58,412 nt of DNA from the NCBI GenBank assembly GCA_949286725.1, contig CASECZ010000002.1, positions 484,632 to 543,043 on the forward strand, written 5' to 3'. The DNA is from an uncultured Clostridia bacterium (GTDB lineage Bacteria > Bacillota > Clostridia > Christensenellales > CAG-917). Positions 42,631-51,363 of this stretch are shown piece after piece (position 1 is the first letter of the stretch; every line of letters starts with the position of its first letter). The notes beneath the pieces were generated by a model. That model worked only from the letters and a program-made list of their open reading frames with translations, ran no database searches and had not been told where the DNA came from. A program made the position numbers and the translations under genes.

Positions 42631-43161
42631 TTATATTTTGTTGACGTTGTTTAACCGTATTGCGTTTTTGTTGCGGTAGGTGCAGAAAGTCATCGTGTAT
42701 CCGCTGTCGTCGACGGGCGCGGACTCCTCGACAAGCTCCCATTCGGGTTTCGCGTCGAGATTTTCGTAAAAGACCTGTGCGCCGCCCACCGCGCGTACCT
42801 TTGTGACGATTGCCTCCGAACAGTAGGGCAGCAGAGTGCGGTACATCATCGCGCCGCCGATGACGAAGACTTCGTCGGCGGGGTATTCGGCAACCTTGTT
42901 GAGAAGTTCGTCGAGAGAGCGCACGAGGATATATCCTTTTGCCGCCGCATCGTCGTCGCTGCCTTCGGGGTTGAGCACGATGTTGACGCGGTTTTTGAGG
43001 GGCATTCCGCCCGGCAGGGACAGCAGGGTGTTGCTGCCCATAACGACGGTTTTGCCGCGGGTGTTTTCCACAAAGTGACGCATATCGGCTTTGATGTCGA
43101 ACAGCAATCCGTTGTTTTTTCCTATACCCCATTCGGAGTCGACTGCAACGATACTTTTCAT
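42631..43161 (-). CDS. folA: Dihydrofolate reductase
   Basis: The 176-aa enzyme reduces dihydrofolate to tetrahydrofolate. It begins MKSIVAVDSEWGIGKNNGLLFDIKADMRHF with the substrate-binding Asp26, and has GKTVVMGSNTLLSLPGGMPLKNRVNIVL and VFVIGGAMMYRTLLPYCSEAIVTKV (cofactor-binding GG). The ATG at 43161 is the family start; an extension to 43230 is not conserved. The ribosome site is weak. It lies 79 nt downstream of thyA in the same orientation, the common thyA-folA pairing that regenerates folate consumed in dTMP synthesis. Confidence 0.94.
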   Translation of the reverse strand: MKSIVAVDSEWGIGKNNGLLFDIKADMRHFVENTRGKTVVMGSNTLLSLPGGMPLKNRVNIVLNPEGSDDDAAAKGYILVRSLDELLNKVAEYPADEVFVIGGAMMYRTLLPYCSEAIVTKVRAVGGAQVFYENLDAKPEWELVEESAPVDDSGYTMTFCTYRNKNAIRLNNVNKI

Positions 43162-43240
43162 AATTCTGCGGGTTATCCGCTCTCCTTGCCTGTATTCCGT
43201 CTTTGCGCCGAAAGTGTGTTTCCGACGCATATCGGGGGTG

Positions 43241-44071
43241 TCAGATTGCGACTTCTATCTTGTCTTTAAGGGGCGTCCACTCGTAGCCTTCCAGCGCGAA
43301 GTCGTCCACCGTGAAATCGTAAAAATTCTTGATTTCGGGGTTTATCGTGAATTTCGGTGCGTTAAACTGCGGATTTTGCAATATCTTTTCCACAATGGGT
43401 ATGTGACGGTCGTAGATGTGCGCGTCCGCAATGACGTGTACGAACTCGCCGACTTCGAGGTTGCTCACCTGCGCCAGCATATGCACGAGGACGGCGTACT
43501 GCACCACGTTCCAGTTGTTGGCGGTGAGGGTGTCCTGCGAGCGTTGGTTCAGAATGGCGTTCAGTTTTCTGCCCGTGACATTGAACGTCATCGAGTATGC
43601 GCAGGGGTAAAGGTTCATCTCGTGCAGGTCGGCAAAGTTGTATATGTTGGTCATTATTCTGCGCGACGATGGGTTGTTTTTCAGGTCGAAAATCACTCTG
43701 TCCACCTGGTCGAATTCGCCCTCGGGGTAGACGTGTTTTATGCCGAGCTGATAGCCGTAGGCTTTGCCTATCGAGCCGCTCTCGTCCGCCCAGCTGTCCC
43801 AGATGTGGGAGTTGAGGTCGTGGACGTTGTTGGACTTCTTCTGCCATATCCAGAGCAGTTCGTCAACGGCGGCTTTGAAGTTGGTTTTGCGCAGCGTGAT
43901 GATGGGGAACTCCTCCGCCAGGTTGTAGCGGTTGACGACGCAGAACTTCTTTACCGTGTGTGCGGGCGTGCCGTCAGCCCATTTGGGGCGCACGGGCAGG
44001 TCGGTGTCCCAGACGCCGTTGTCTATTATGTCGCGACAGGTTGCGACGAAAATTTTGTCTGCTATGCTCAT
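43241..44071 (-). CDS. thyA: Thymidylate synthase
   Basis: The 276-aa enzyme methylates dUMP to dTMP with methylenetetrahydrofolate. Visible are the active-site Cys157 in NLYPCAYSMTFNV, the phosphate-binding SSRRIM (about 135-140) and RSQDTLTANNWNVVQY, and the nucleotide-binding DAHIYDRHI. The DELLWIWQKKSNNV and WDSWADESGSIGKAYGYQLG segments are typical of Bacillota ThyA. It is transcribed toward folA and starts 10 nt after the GH2 gene, so the GH2 promoter may drive all three. Confidence 0.96.
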   Translation of the reverse strand: MSIADKIFVATCRDIIDNGVWDTDLPVRPKWADGTPAHTVKKFCVVNRYNLAEEFPIITLRKTNFKAAVDELLWIWQKKSNNVHDLNSHIWDSWADESGSIGKAYGYQLGIKHVYPEGEFDQVDRVIFDLKNNPSSRRIMTNIYNFADLHEMNLYPCAYSMTFNVTGRKLNAILNQRSQDTLTANNWNVVQYAVLVHMLAQVSNLEVGEFVHVIADAHIYDRHIPIVEKILQNPQFNAPKFTINPEIKNFYDFTVDDFALEGYEWTPLKDKIEVAI

Positions 44072-44081
44072 TGTGCCTCCG

Positions 44082-45821
44082 TCAGAGTACGAGTTTGGAG
44101 TTGACGCGGCGGGCGACGTCGCGCGGGAGTTTGACTATGCGTCTGTCGTAGGTGACAAGACCGTTTATCTCTTCCTCCACGTCGCTGACCTGCGTATATA
44201 CGGTTGCGGACAACCCTTTTGCAATCTGCGGCACAATCTGTTTGTCGTACAGTTCCTCGAAGGCTTGCGCGAAGGCTTCGGGCGTCTTGTACATTTTGTA
44301 GCCGAACAGTTTGTCGGGGTTGAACATGTGTCCTTCGGTGGGCAGGGAATAGCCGCCGAATTCGCTCAGCACTATGCAGCGTTTGTCGGTGGGTATGCGC
44401 ACGGGTTTGAAGTAGACGTGCAGGCTTTTGAGTTGGCTGGTGTCCTTGCCCTGATCGTGCCAGCCGCTGACGCTGTCGATTATGCGCGTGTTGTCGAGGG
44501 CGCGGAGTTTCTTGGTGATTTCCACGGAGTCGAACTGCCCCCAACCTTCGTTGAAGGGCACCCAGACTGCGAGGGACACGCAGTTTTTGAGGCGTTTGAC
44601 GGTGGCGGTCATCTCGTCGACGTATTCCTTTCTGCCTTGCTCGTCGGCGCGGGAGAAGAAACGGTATTTGTCGTCTTTCAGGTGTATGCCGACAAAGGGC
44701 AGTATGCCGATTGCGAAGAAGTTGTAGTCCGTGCCGCCCGACACCATATCCTGCCACACGAGGACGCCCTCTTTGTCGCAGTGATAGTACCAGCGCAGAG
44801 GTTCGACCTTGATGTGCTTTCTTATCATATTGAAGCCCAGCGACTTGACCAGTTTGACGTCGTATTCGAGGGCGGCGTTGGAGGGCGGAGTGAGCATGCC
44901 GTCCGACCAGTAACCCTGGTCGAGCACGCCCGTATGGAAGTAGGGTTTGTTGTTGAGGGCGAGGCGCTTGTAGCCTTTTCTGTCCGTGATGACGGAGAAT
45001 TTGCGCATACCGAAGTAGGAGCGCACGATGTCGTCGCCTACTTTGACGGCGAGGTCGTAGAGTTTGGGATTTTCGGGCGACCAGAGTTCGTACCCTTCGA
45101 AATCCACGACGGCGGTGTCGCCGAAACATTTATGCGCTTTGAGCAGTTTGTTGCCGTCCATAATGACGACATCCGCGCTCTCGGCTTGTCCTGCGACATC
45201 CAGTTTGACAATCAGTTTGTCGCGGTCTATATCGGGGATTATCGTCATATCGCGCAAGTAGGTTGCGGGGACGCTTTCCATCCAGACGCTCTGCCATATG
45301 CCCGATTGGGGAGTGTACCATATTCCGCCGTGTTTTATGCGCTGTTTGCCGCGGGAGTGGAAAGAAGTGTCCGACGGGTCGGTCACGACTACTTCCAACA
45401 CGTTGGCACCCGTGCGCACGGCGTCGGTGATTTCAAAGGAAAACGCGGTGTAACCGCCGACGTGTCCGCCCAGTTCCTTTTCGTTGAGGTAGACGCGGCA
45501 CTCGCAGTCGACGGCGTCGAAGTGCAGGAATGTGTGCGCTTTCAGAAAGCCTTCCTCGACGTCGAATTTCAGGCGGTAACACAGCACGTCTTCGGGCGTG
45601 ACCTGCATACCCTCGGGCAGACCCGAAAGCAGACTTTCGGGAGAGAAGGGCACGAGGATTTTGCCCTGCCAGCCGGGGAAGCCGTCGGCACGGTTGAAAA
45701 TGGCGTAATCCCAATATCCGTTCAGGGTTTTGTAGCTGTCGCGCGCAAACTGCGGGCGGGGATATTCCGAAAGCGGAACAGAGCCGATTTCAAAAGGTGT
45801 TCTCAGTCGAATGGTGTTCAT
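44082..45821 (-). CDS. Glycoside hydrolase family 2 protein
   Basis: The 579-aa enzyme has the GH2 layout: N-terminal jelly-roll sugar-binding domain (PRPQFARDSYKTLNGYWDYAIF...GGHVGGYTAFSFEITDAV), an Ig-like domain, and a TIM barrel with acid/base Glu425 in PFNEGWGQF and nucleophile Glu487 in LSEFGGYS. No signal peptide is present, so it probably works in the cytosol on imported oligosaccharides. Exo-acting beta-galactosidase, beta-glucuronidase and beta-mannosidase activities are all possible. The start at 45821 is set by GGAGGG 4 nt upstream. It leads the GH2-thyA-folA gene string. Confidence 0.9.
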   Translation of the reverse strand: MNTIRLRTPFEIGSVPLSEYPRPQFARDSYKTLNGYWDYAIFNRADGFPGWQGKILVPFSPESLLSGLPEGMQVTPEDVLCYRLKFDVEEGFLKAHTFLHFDAVDCECRVYLNEKELGGHVGGYTAFSFEITDAVRTGANVLEVVVTDPSDTSFHSRGKQRIKHGGIWYTPQSGIWQSVWMESVPATYLRDMTIIPDIDRDKLIVKLDVAGQAESADVVIMDGNKLLKAHKCFGDTAVVDFEGYELWSPENPKLYDLAVKVGDDIVRSYFGMRKFSVITDRKGYKRLALNNKPYFHTGVLDQGYWSDGMLTPPSNAALEYDVKLVKSLGFNMIRKHIKVEPLRWYYHCDKEGVLVWQDMVSGGTDYNFFAIGILPFVGIHLKDDKYRFFSRADEQGRKEYVDEMTATVKRLKNCVSLAVWVPFNEGWGQFDSVEITKKLRALDNTRIIDSVSGWHDQGKDTSQLKSLHVYFKPVRIPTDKRCIVLSEFGGYSLPTEGHMFNPDKLFGYKMYKTPEAFAQAFEELYDKQIVPQIAKGLSATVYTQVSDVEEEINGLVTYDRRIVKLPRDVARRVNSKLVL

Positions 45822-45854
45822 AATCCCTCCGATATTCACAATCACGGTAAAGTA

Positions 45855-45883
45855 AGTATAACACACACACGCGCGTATCACAA
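45855..45883 (-). promoter_or_regulatory. Promoter of the GH2-thyA-folA genes
   Basis: On the minus strand TTGTGA (45883-45878) and TATACT (45860-45855) are separated by 17 bp of alternating GT/GC sequence. Confidence 0.75.
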
Positions 45884-45909
45884 GCGCGAAAAACTTCAAG
45901 TGTAAAAAT

Positions 45910-45930
45910 AAAACGGGCATAGCCCGTTTT
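45910..45930 (-). terminator. Intrinsic terminator of the phosphoesterase gene
   Basis: AAAACGGGC and GCCCGTTTT form a 9-bp stem with a 3-nt loop, followed on the minus strand by a T-rich tract. Confidence 0.88.
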
Positions 45931-45934
45931 AATG

Positions 45935-46489
45935 TCAGAACGCTATGTCGGCGAGCACATCGCCGTCGAAACTTTTGAGTTTCACGCCCTTCTCGTCGAG
46001 CACTGCGTAACTGTGCGGCGTGCCGTCGAAGGGCAAACCGATTGAGCCTACGCACACGTACGTCACGTCGTCGACCGTTTTGACGGACGGCTTGTGAAAG
46101 TGTCCGTAGAAGACGAGGTCGCCGCGCTTTGCACCCGTGGGGGGATTGTCGGGGTTGACTTTGTGCCCGTGCGTGAAAAACACCGTTCTGCCTTCCCACT
46201 CCATAGAGAAGTCGCCGATAATCGGGAAGTTGGAAATCATCTCGTCCACTTCGCTGTCGCAGTTGCCTTTCAACACGGTGACGAAGCTCATCGCGTCGTT
46301 GAGGAGTTTTGCGACCTGCATAGGCGCGTACCCCTCGGGCAGAGGATTGCGGGGTCCGTGGTTGTATGTGTCGCCGAGCAGAACGACTTTGGTCTGTCTG
46401 TCTTCTTCGAGGGTGGCGTCGACGATGGAAAAGAACCGTTCGAGGTTGGTTGCCGAGCCGTGTATGTCGGATGCTATGAAAAGTCTCAT
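45935..46489 (-). CDS. yfcE: YfcE-like metallophosphodiesterase
   Basis: The 184-aa calcineurin-like phosphoesterase has all five metal-ligand motifs: SDIHGS (Asp8, His10), LLGDTYNHGPRNP (Asp40), LKGNCDSEVD (Asn75 region), FFTHGHK and YGHFHKP. It matches E. coli YfcE (184 aa), a manganese-dependent phosphodiesterase of unknown physiological substrate. The gene stands alone between terminators. Confidence 0.93.
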   Translation of the reverse strand: MRLFIASDIHGSATNLERFFSIVDATLEEDRQTKVVLLGDTYNHGPRNPLPEGYAPMQVAKLLNDAMSFVTVLKGNCDSEVDEMISNFPIIGDFSMEWEGRTVFFTHGHKVNPDNPPTGAKRGDLVFYGHFHKPSVKTVDDVTYVCVGSIGLPFDGTPHSYAVLDEKGVKLKSFDGDVLADIAF

Positions 46490-46511
46490 TGTATCTCCGT
46501 GAAATTATCCG

Positions 46512-46541
46512 AAAAACGCCGTCGCGGGCCGGCGGCGTTTT
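46512..46541 (-). terminator. Intrinsic terminator of the RDY-tail membrane protein gene
   Basis: On the minus strand AAAACGCCG pairs with CGGCGTTTT, followed by T residues (plus-strand A run 46512-46516). Confidence 0.88.
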
Positions 46542-46547
46542 GTCGTG

Positions 46548-47549
46548 TTATCTGTCGTAGCGGTCGCGGTCGTAGTCGCGGGGATAGCCGCCCCTGTCGT
46601 CGTATCCGCGGTCGTAGTCGCGTCTGTCGCGTTCGTAATCCCTACGTTCGTAGTCGCGGTAGCCGCGGTCGTAGCGGTCGCGGTCGGCGTAGTAGTCGCG
46701 GTCGCGGTCGTAGTCGATGTTGTCGCGGCGCGAGGATTTGACCGCGCGCTTGTCGTAATTGCGTTTTGTGTCGGACGTCGGCTTGAAAATCAGTATGATG
46801 ATGAGCAGAGCGGGCACCGCTATGCCGATTATCAGAATGATGCGCAGCGTCTTGGAGGGAGTGCCAGCGGTAAGGTCGCCGTTTGCGCCGCCGCTCGTCG
46901 AGCCGTCACCCTGTTGGAGGGAGGCTTTGCGCTCCGCTGTTACGGAGTGGTAGGGCACCGTAAAGTCGTTGAAGTTGGATACCACGGCGGAAGCGTAACC
47001 TATACCGTCGCCTTTTTGTGCCGAGAACATAACCTTGTTGTCGTCGCCGTAGCCTATGAACCTGAGCGTGTAGTCCGAGTTTTCGGAGGTTATCACCACC
47101 GTGGACATAGACCCCATTCTCACGGAAACGGACGCGCCTTCGCGCAAAGTCAGGGTGATGTTGGGCGTGCCCTGTGCAAGCGCGGCGGCGGGAAGTTCGC
47201 TCGCAGGGATTATGCAGGAAGCGTCGATTTCGTCGAATACGGCAAACTGTTTGCCTCCGTCGTAGTCGGTGAGGTCGTAACCGTAAACGCGCTTTGCCGC
47301 TTTGTAGTAGTAACTTTCGAGCAGATAGAATTGCGTTACGCCTTCCGTCACGTCCTTTGCGGCAATCTTTGTCGATTGCGCGTATTCGTTGGCAAGCAGG
47401 CTGTCGTCGGTAGGCGAAATGAAAATGTAAACCGCCGTGTCCTCTGCGTAAGCGGTTGCAGGCGAAAGGAACGGAAGCACGATTGCCGCCGCAATCAACA
47501 CGCACACAGCGAAGATAAAGGTCGTTGCCGATAACTTTGTCATACCCAT
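46548..47549 (-). CDS. Single-pass membrane protein with Arg/Asp/Tyr-rich cytosolic tail
   Basis: The 333-aa protein has an N-terminal signal peptide (MGMTKLSATTFIFAVCVLIAAAIVLPFLSPATAYA, cleavage likely after AYA). An extracellular domain of about 190 residues follows, then a Ser/Gly-rich linker, a membrane segment (TLRIILIIGIAVPALLIIILIF, about 245-267) and a tail of about 65 residues made almost only of Arg, Asp, Tyr and Glu (units such as YDRDRDYYADRDRYDRGYRD). The extracellular domain is not recognised. The tail looks like a disordered, self-associating or nucleic-acid-binding segment. The start may also be the ATG at 47543. No ribosome site is visible. Confidence 0.75.
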   Translation of the reverse strand: MGMTKLSATTFIFAVCVLIAAAIVLPFLSPATAYAEDTAVYIFISPTDDSLLANEYAQSTKIAAKDVTEGVTQFYLLESYYYKAAKRVYGYDLTDYDGGKQFAVFDEIDASCIIPASELPAAALAQGTPNITLTLREGASVSVRMGSMSTVVITSENSDYTLRFIGYGDDNKVMFSAQKGDGIGYASAVVSNFNDFTVPYHSVTAERKASLQQGDGSTSGGANGDLTAGTPSKTLRIILIIGIAVPALLIIILIFKPTSDTKRNYDKRAVKSSRRDNIDYDRDRDYYADRDRYDRGYRDYERRDYERDRRDYDRGYDDRGGYPRDYDRDRYDR

Positions 47550-47726
47550 AATATACAATAATTATAATCAAAAATAAAGTCTTTAAGCACAATTCGGCTC
47601 AAAATTTGATTTACGCCTTTTCCCCTGCTTTTTCGGAGCGCGTTCCCTCGCCGTCGTTTGCGGCGGGCGGGAAGTATTTTGACATAAAAGTTTGATTTGC
47701 GCATTTTGCGCGGCTAGCATTTGGGT

Positions 47727-49169
47727 ATGGACGAAAAAGACCTCGTAAAACGCATATTGGCGGTGGAACGGGAGGCGAATTCGAGAAAGAGTTCGCCTCT
47801 CGCTTTGTATAACGTGACGAAGGTGCACGAAAAGCAGATGGAGTTTCACCGTTGTCCGCTCAAAAACAGATGGGTTTTCGGCGGAAACCGTTCGGGAAAA
47901 ACGGAGTGCGGAGCGGTGGAAAGCGTATGGCTTGCCCTCGGCGAACACCCCTACAAACCCAACCGTCCCGACGTACACGGGTGGGTGGTCAGTCTTTCCC
48001 AACAGGTACAGCGCGACGTCGCGCAGGCAAAGATACTGCATTATCTTCCCCCGCGTCGTATCGAGGACATCGTTATGGCGAGCGGCAGGAAAGGCGCGCC
48101 CGAATACGGCATCATCGACCACATCGAGGTGCGCAACGCTTTCGGGGGCATATCCGTCATCGGGTTCAAGTCCTGCGACCAGGGGCGGGAAAAGTTTCAG
48201 GGCACGTCGCTGGATTTCGTGTGGTTCGACGAGGAGCCGCCCGAAGACGTCTACGAGGAGTGTCGCATGCGCGTTTTCGACCGCGGCGGCTATATCTTCG
48301 GCACAATGACGCCGCTCAAAGGTCTGACGTGGGTGTACGACGAAATCGAACTCAATGCCCGCAAAAACCCCGAAGTCTGGTGCATTCATATGGAGTGGAA
48401 AGACAACCCCTACCTCGACCCCGCCGAGGTGGAAAGTATGCTTGCCGTAACTTCCGAAGAGCAACAGCAATCGAGGCGTTTCGGCAACTTCTTTTCGGGG
48501 CAGGGACCCGTGTACCCGGAGTTCGACCCCGCCCGCCACGTCATAGACCCGTTCGACGTTCCGCGCGACTGGCAGTGCGCCGTGTCCATAGACCCGGGGC
48601 TCAACAACCCGACGAGCTGTCATTTTTACGCCGTGGATTACGACGGGGTGATATACGTCGTCGGCGAACACTACGAGCGCGGCAGGGACATCGATTATCA
48701 CGCCCGCGAAATACTGCGGCTTGCCGACGAACTCGGCTGGCACCGCGACCCGTCGGGCAGGCTGTGCGCGCTCATAGACAGCGCGGCGTCGCAACGCACG
48801 CTGGCGTCCGAAAAGAGCGTCGCCGAACTCTTCGCCGAACGCGGCATTCTCGTCAATACACGCGTAAACAAGGACTTGTACAGCGGAATTCAGCGGATAA
48901 AGTCGCTGTTATGTCAAAATCCGCCGCGCATTCTCATATTCAAAAACTGCGTAAACATGATACGCGAAATCAAAGGTTACTGGTGGGGCGAAGGAGACCG
49001 ACCGCGCAAAGTCAACGACCACGCTCTCGACGAGCTTCGCTATTTCGTGATGACAAGACCGTCGCCGTCTTCGCCCGCCGTGCCCGCCAAAACGGTGATA
49101 CAGAAGGATAAGGAAAGTTTGTTCAGAGCCATCAGGAGGGGCGGTAATTTATGGACGACGGGATTATGA
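47727..49169 (+). CDS. Phage terminase large subunit
   Basis: The 480-aa DNA-packaging motor has an ATPase with Walker A GGNRSGKT (52-59), Walker B LDFVWFDEE (162-170) and a TMTPLKGLTWVYDEI coupling segment. The C-terminal RNase-H-like nuclease has Asp residues in SIDPGLNNPTSCHFYAVD, ALIDSAASQ and HALDELRYF. It cuts concatemeric DNA and pumps it into the procapsid. No small terminase subunit is recognised upstream, where a divergent host gene lies. The ATG at 47727 is preferred over a TTG at 47721. It is the first gene of a ten-frame virion module. Confidence 0.93.
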   Translation: MDEKDLVKRILAVEREANSRKSSPLALYNVTKVHEKQMEFHRCPLKNRWVFGGNRSGKTECGAVESVWLALGEHPYKPNRPDVHGWVVSLSQQVQRDVAQAKILHYLPPRRIEDIVMASGRKGAPEYGIIDHIEVRNAFGGISVIGFKSCDQGREKFQGTSLDFVWFDEEPPEDVYEECRMRVFDRGGYIFGTMTPLKGLTWVYDEIELNARKNPEVWCIHMEWKDNPYLDPAEVESMLAVTSEEQQQSRRFGNFFSGQGPVYPEFDPARHVIDPFDVPRDWQCAVSIDPGLNNPTSCHFYAVDYDGVIYVVGEHYERGRDIDYHAREILRLADELGWHRDPSGRLCALIDSAASQRTLASEKSVAELFAERGILVNTRVNKDLYSGIQRIKSLLCQNPPRILIFKNCVNMIREIKGYWWGEGDRPRKVNDHALDELRYFVMTRPSPSSPAVPAKTVIQKDKESLFRAIRRGGNLWTTGL

Positions 49170-49471
49170 AAACTCTGCTCAAAAAGGCGACGGGTTACTC
49201 TCACGACGAGGTGCAGGAGGAGTTCTCCGTGACGCCCGAGGGCGATATGGTGCTGACAAAACGCAAGGTCACCAAAAAGTATTATCCGCCCGACAGTTCC
49301 GCATTGAAAGCATATCTCGATATGTCCGCCGAAAGGGGGTTGTCGGACCTTTCAGACGAGGAACTGGAACGCGAAAAGGAGCGTTTGCTCGACGAACTCG
49401 AAAAGGGGCGGCGCAAGGGCGCGAAAGCCCGCTCGCCGCAGACTAAACCGCGGGAAACCGAAAGGAGATAA
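49151..49471 (+). CDS. Small phage protein between terminase and portal
   Basis: The 106-aa, highly charged, Lys/Glu-rich protein overlaps the end of the terminase gene by 19 nt. It has a predicted helical C-terminal half (SDLSDEELEREKERLLDELEKGRRKGAKARS). Genes of this size between terminase and portal are common in phages and their function is usually unknown. AGGAGG lies about 11 nt before the ATG; an alternative ATG at 49166 would give an ATGA overlap. Confidence 0.7.
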   Translation: MDDGIMKTLLKKATGYSHDEVQEEFSVTPEGDMVLTKRKVTKKYYPPDSSALKAYLDMSAERGLSDLSDEELEREKERLLDELEKGRRKGAKARSPQTKPRETERR

Positions 49472-49473
49472 AG

Positions 49474-51363
49474 ATGTCAAAAAAGGAAAACGAAATCGTT
49501 GCCGCAGTGTTGGAGGACTTCGCCGAGCGGCAGGAAAAACGCCGCCCGATAGAACTCAACTGGCGGCTCAACATGAACTTCGTCATCGGCAACCAGTTTG
49601 CGGAGATAACTCCGCGCGGCGACGTCGAAGAGGGCGGAAGGCAGTATTTCTGGCAGTGCCGCGAAGTGTACAACCACATCGCGCCCATTCTGGAAACGCG
49701 TCTTTCCAAACTGGCGAGGGTCAAGGCAAAGGCGAGCGTGCGTCCCGCCACTCCCGACGAGGACGACGTCGCGTCGGCGGAGGTCGCCGGCAAACTCATT
49801 TCCGCCGTCACCGCCGAAAACGACTTTTCCAATCTGCTCGGGCTTGCCAACACGTGGAGCGAAGTCACGGGGTGCGTGTTCTACAAGGTGACGTGGGACA
49901 CGGAAAAGGGCATGGCGCTTACGGGCGACGGAAATCTGCGCGAAGGCGACGTGCACATCTCGGTGTGCCCGCCGTTCGAGATTTTCCCCGAGAACGTGGC
50001 GGTGTCGGACCTCGACGCTCAACCTTCCATAATGCACGTCAAGGTGATGGGCACGAAGGACGTCAAACGCCTTTGGGGCGTGGACGTGGACGGCAGGGAA
50101 ATCAACGTGTTCTCGTTCGAGAATGCCGACGTCGTGGGCGGTTTCGGCTATCACGCCACCGTGCCGAAGTTCGTATCGGAAAAAAGAGAGGACGCCGTTC
50201 TCGTCATCGAAAAGTACGAGTTGCCCACCGACGGGTATCCCGACGGCAGACTGATTATCGTCGCGGGCGACAAACTCGTGCACGACGGAATTCTGCCTTA
50301 CGTCAACGGAGCGGACGGCAAACGCGGTTATCCGTTTTCGAGGCAGGTGTGCCTCGACAATCTCGGCAGTTTCTTCGGCAGCAGCGTGGTGGAGAGAATT
50401 ATCCCCGTTCAGCGGGCGTACAACACGGTGAAGAACCGCAAGCACGAGTTCATGAACCGCATCGCAATGGGCGTCCTCGCCGTCGAGGATGGCAGTGTGG
50501 ACACCGACGCGCTCGAAGAAGAGGGGTTGCCGCCCGGAAAAATTCTCGTGTACAGGCAGGGAAGCACTCCGCCCGTGTTGATAAACGCGGGGCAGGTGCC
50601 GAGCGAGTTCGGAGTGGAAGAGGAAAAACTGCTGAACGAGTTTGTGATGATAAGCGGCGTCAGCGAGGTCACGACCTATTCGCAGGTGCCGACAAACGTG
50701 TCGTCGGGTACGGCGATTTCGCTGTTGCTCGAACAGGATGACACGAGGATATCGCTCACCGCGGACAGCCTGCGCGAGGCGGTGCGCAGAATAGGCAAGC
50801 ACATTATCCGCCTGTATAAGCAGTTCGCTTCGGTCACGCGTATGAAGCGTATCACGGGCGACGACGGAGAGGTCGAGATTGTGGCTTTCGACGCCAACAG
50901 GCTGAGTTCCGAGGACGTGGTATTCGACACCGTGAACGAAATCGACGACACGCTGTCGGCGCGCAGGGCTATGGTGTACGACTTGCTGAAACTCGGCATT
51001 TTCACGGACGAGAACGGAGTTATGAGCGCGCGCACCAAAACCAAACTGCTGGACATACTCGGTTTCGGCAACTGGGAGCAGTCGCGGGATATCGACGACG
51101 CGCACCTCGACAAGGCGACGCGCGAAAATCTGGAATTGCGCACCAAAGAGGTCGTGCCCGACGCGTTGGACGACCACGAACTGCACATTTCGGAGCATAC
51201 CAAACTCTGCGTGTCGGCAAGGTGTGCGGACAACGAGGCTTTCCACGCGAGAGTCACCAAACACATCAACGAACACAAACAGTATTCCACGCTCGAAAGC
51301 GGCGTGAGGGAACTGCAAAAACAATTCGGAGGTACGGCGAATGAGCAAAGAACAAACCCGTAA
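49474..51363 (+). CDS. Phage portal protein (P22-like)
   Basis: The 629-aa protein forms the dodecameric ring through which DNA enters and leaves the head. The N-terminus (EKRRPIELNWRLNMNFVIGNQFAEI) and the central crown/stem region with GYPFSRQVCLDNLGSFFGSSVVERIIPVQRAYNTVKNRKHEFMNRIA and ISGVSEVTTYSQVPTNVSSGTAISLLLEQDDTRI match the P22-type portals. A helical C-terminal part follows, similar to a barrel. Its last codons overlap the scaffold start by 23 nt. GAAAGGAG lies before the ATG. Confidence 0.9.
   Translation: MSKKENEIVAAVLEDFAERQEKRRPIELNWRLNMNFVIGNQFAEITPRGDVEEGGRQYFWQCREVYNHIAPILETRLSKLARVKAKASVRPATPDEDDVASAEVAGKLISAVTAENDFSNLLGLANTWSEVTGCVFYKVTWDTEKGMALTGDGNLREGDVHISVCPPFEIFPENVAVSDLDAQPSIMHVKVMGTKDVKRLWGVDVDGREINVFSFENADVVGGFGYHATVPKFVSEKREDAVLVIEKYELPTDGYPDGRLIIVAGDKLVHDGILPYVNGADGKRGYPFSRQVCLDNLGSFFGSSVVERIIPVQRAYNTVKNRKHEFMNRIAMGVLAVEDGSVDTDALEEEGLPPGKILVYRQGSTPPVLINAGQVPSEFGVEEEKLLNEFVMISGVSEVTTYSQVPTNVSSGTAISLLLEQDDTRISLTADSLREAVRRIGKHIIRLYKQFASVTRMKRITGDDGEVEIVAFDANRLSSEDVVFDTVNEIDDTLSARRAMVYDLLKLGIFTDENGVMSARTKTKLLDILGFGNWEQSRDIDDAHLDKATRENLELRTKEVVPDALDDHELHISEHTKLCVSARCADNEAFHARVTKHINEHKQYSTLESGVRELQKQFGGTANEQRTNP

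Noticed and set aside
46548..46740. Repetitive DNA as a non-coding tandem repeat
   Set aside because: It stays in one open frame continuous with a signal-peptide-bearing membrane protein, and the stop is followed by a terminator.
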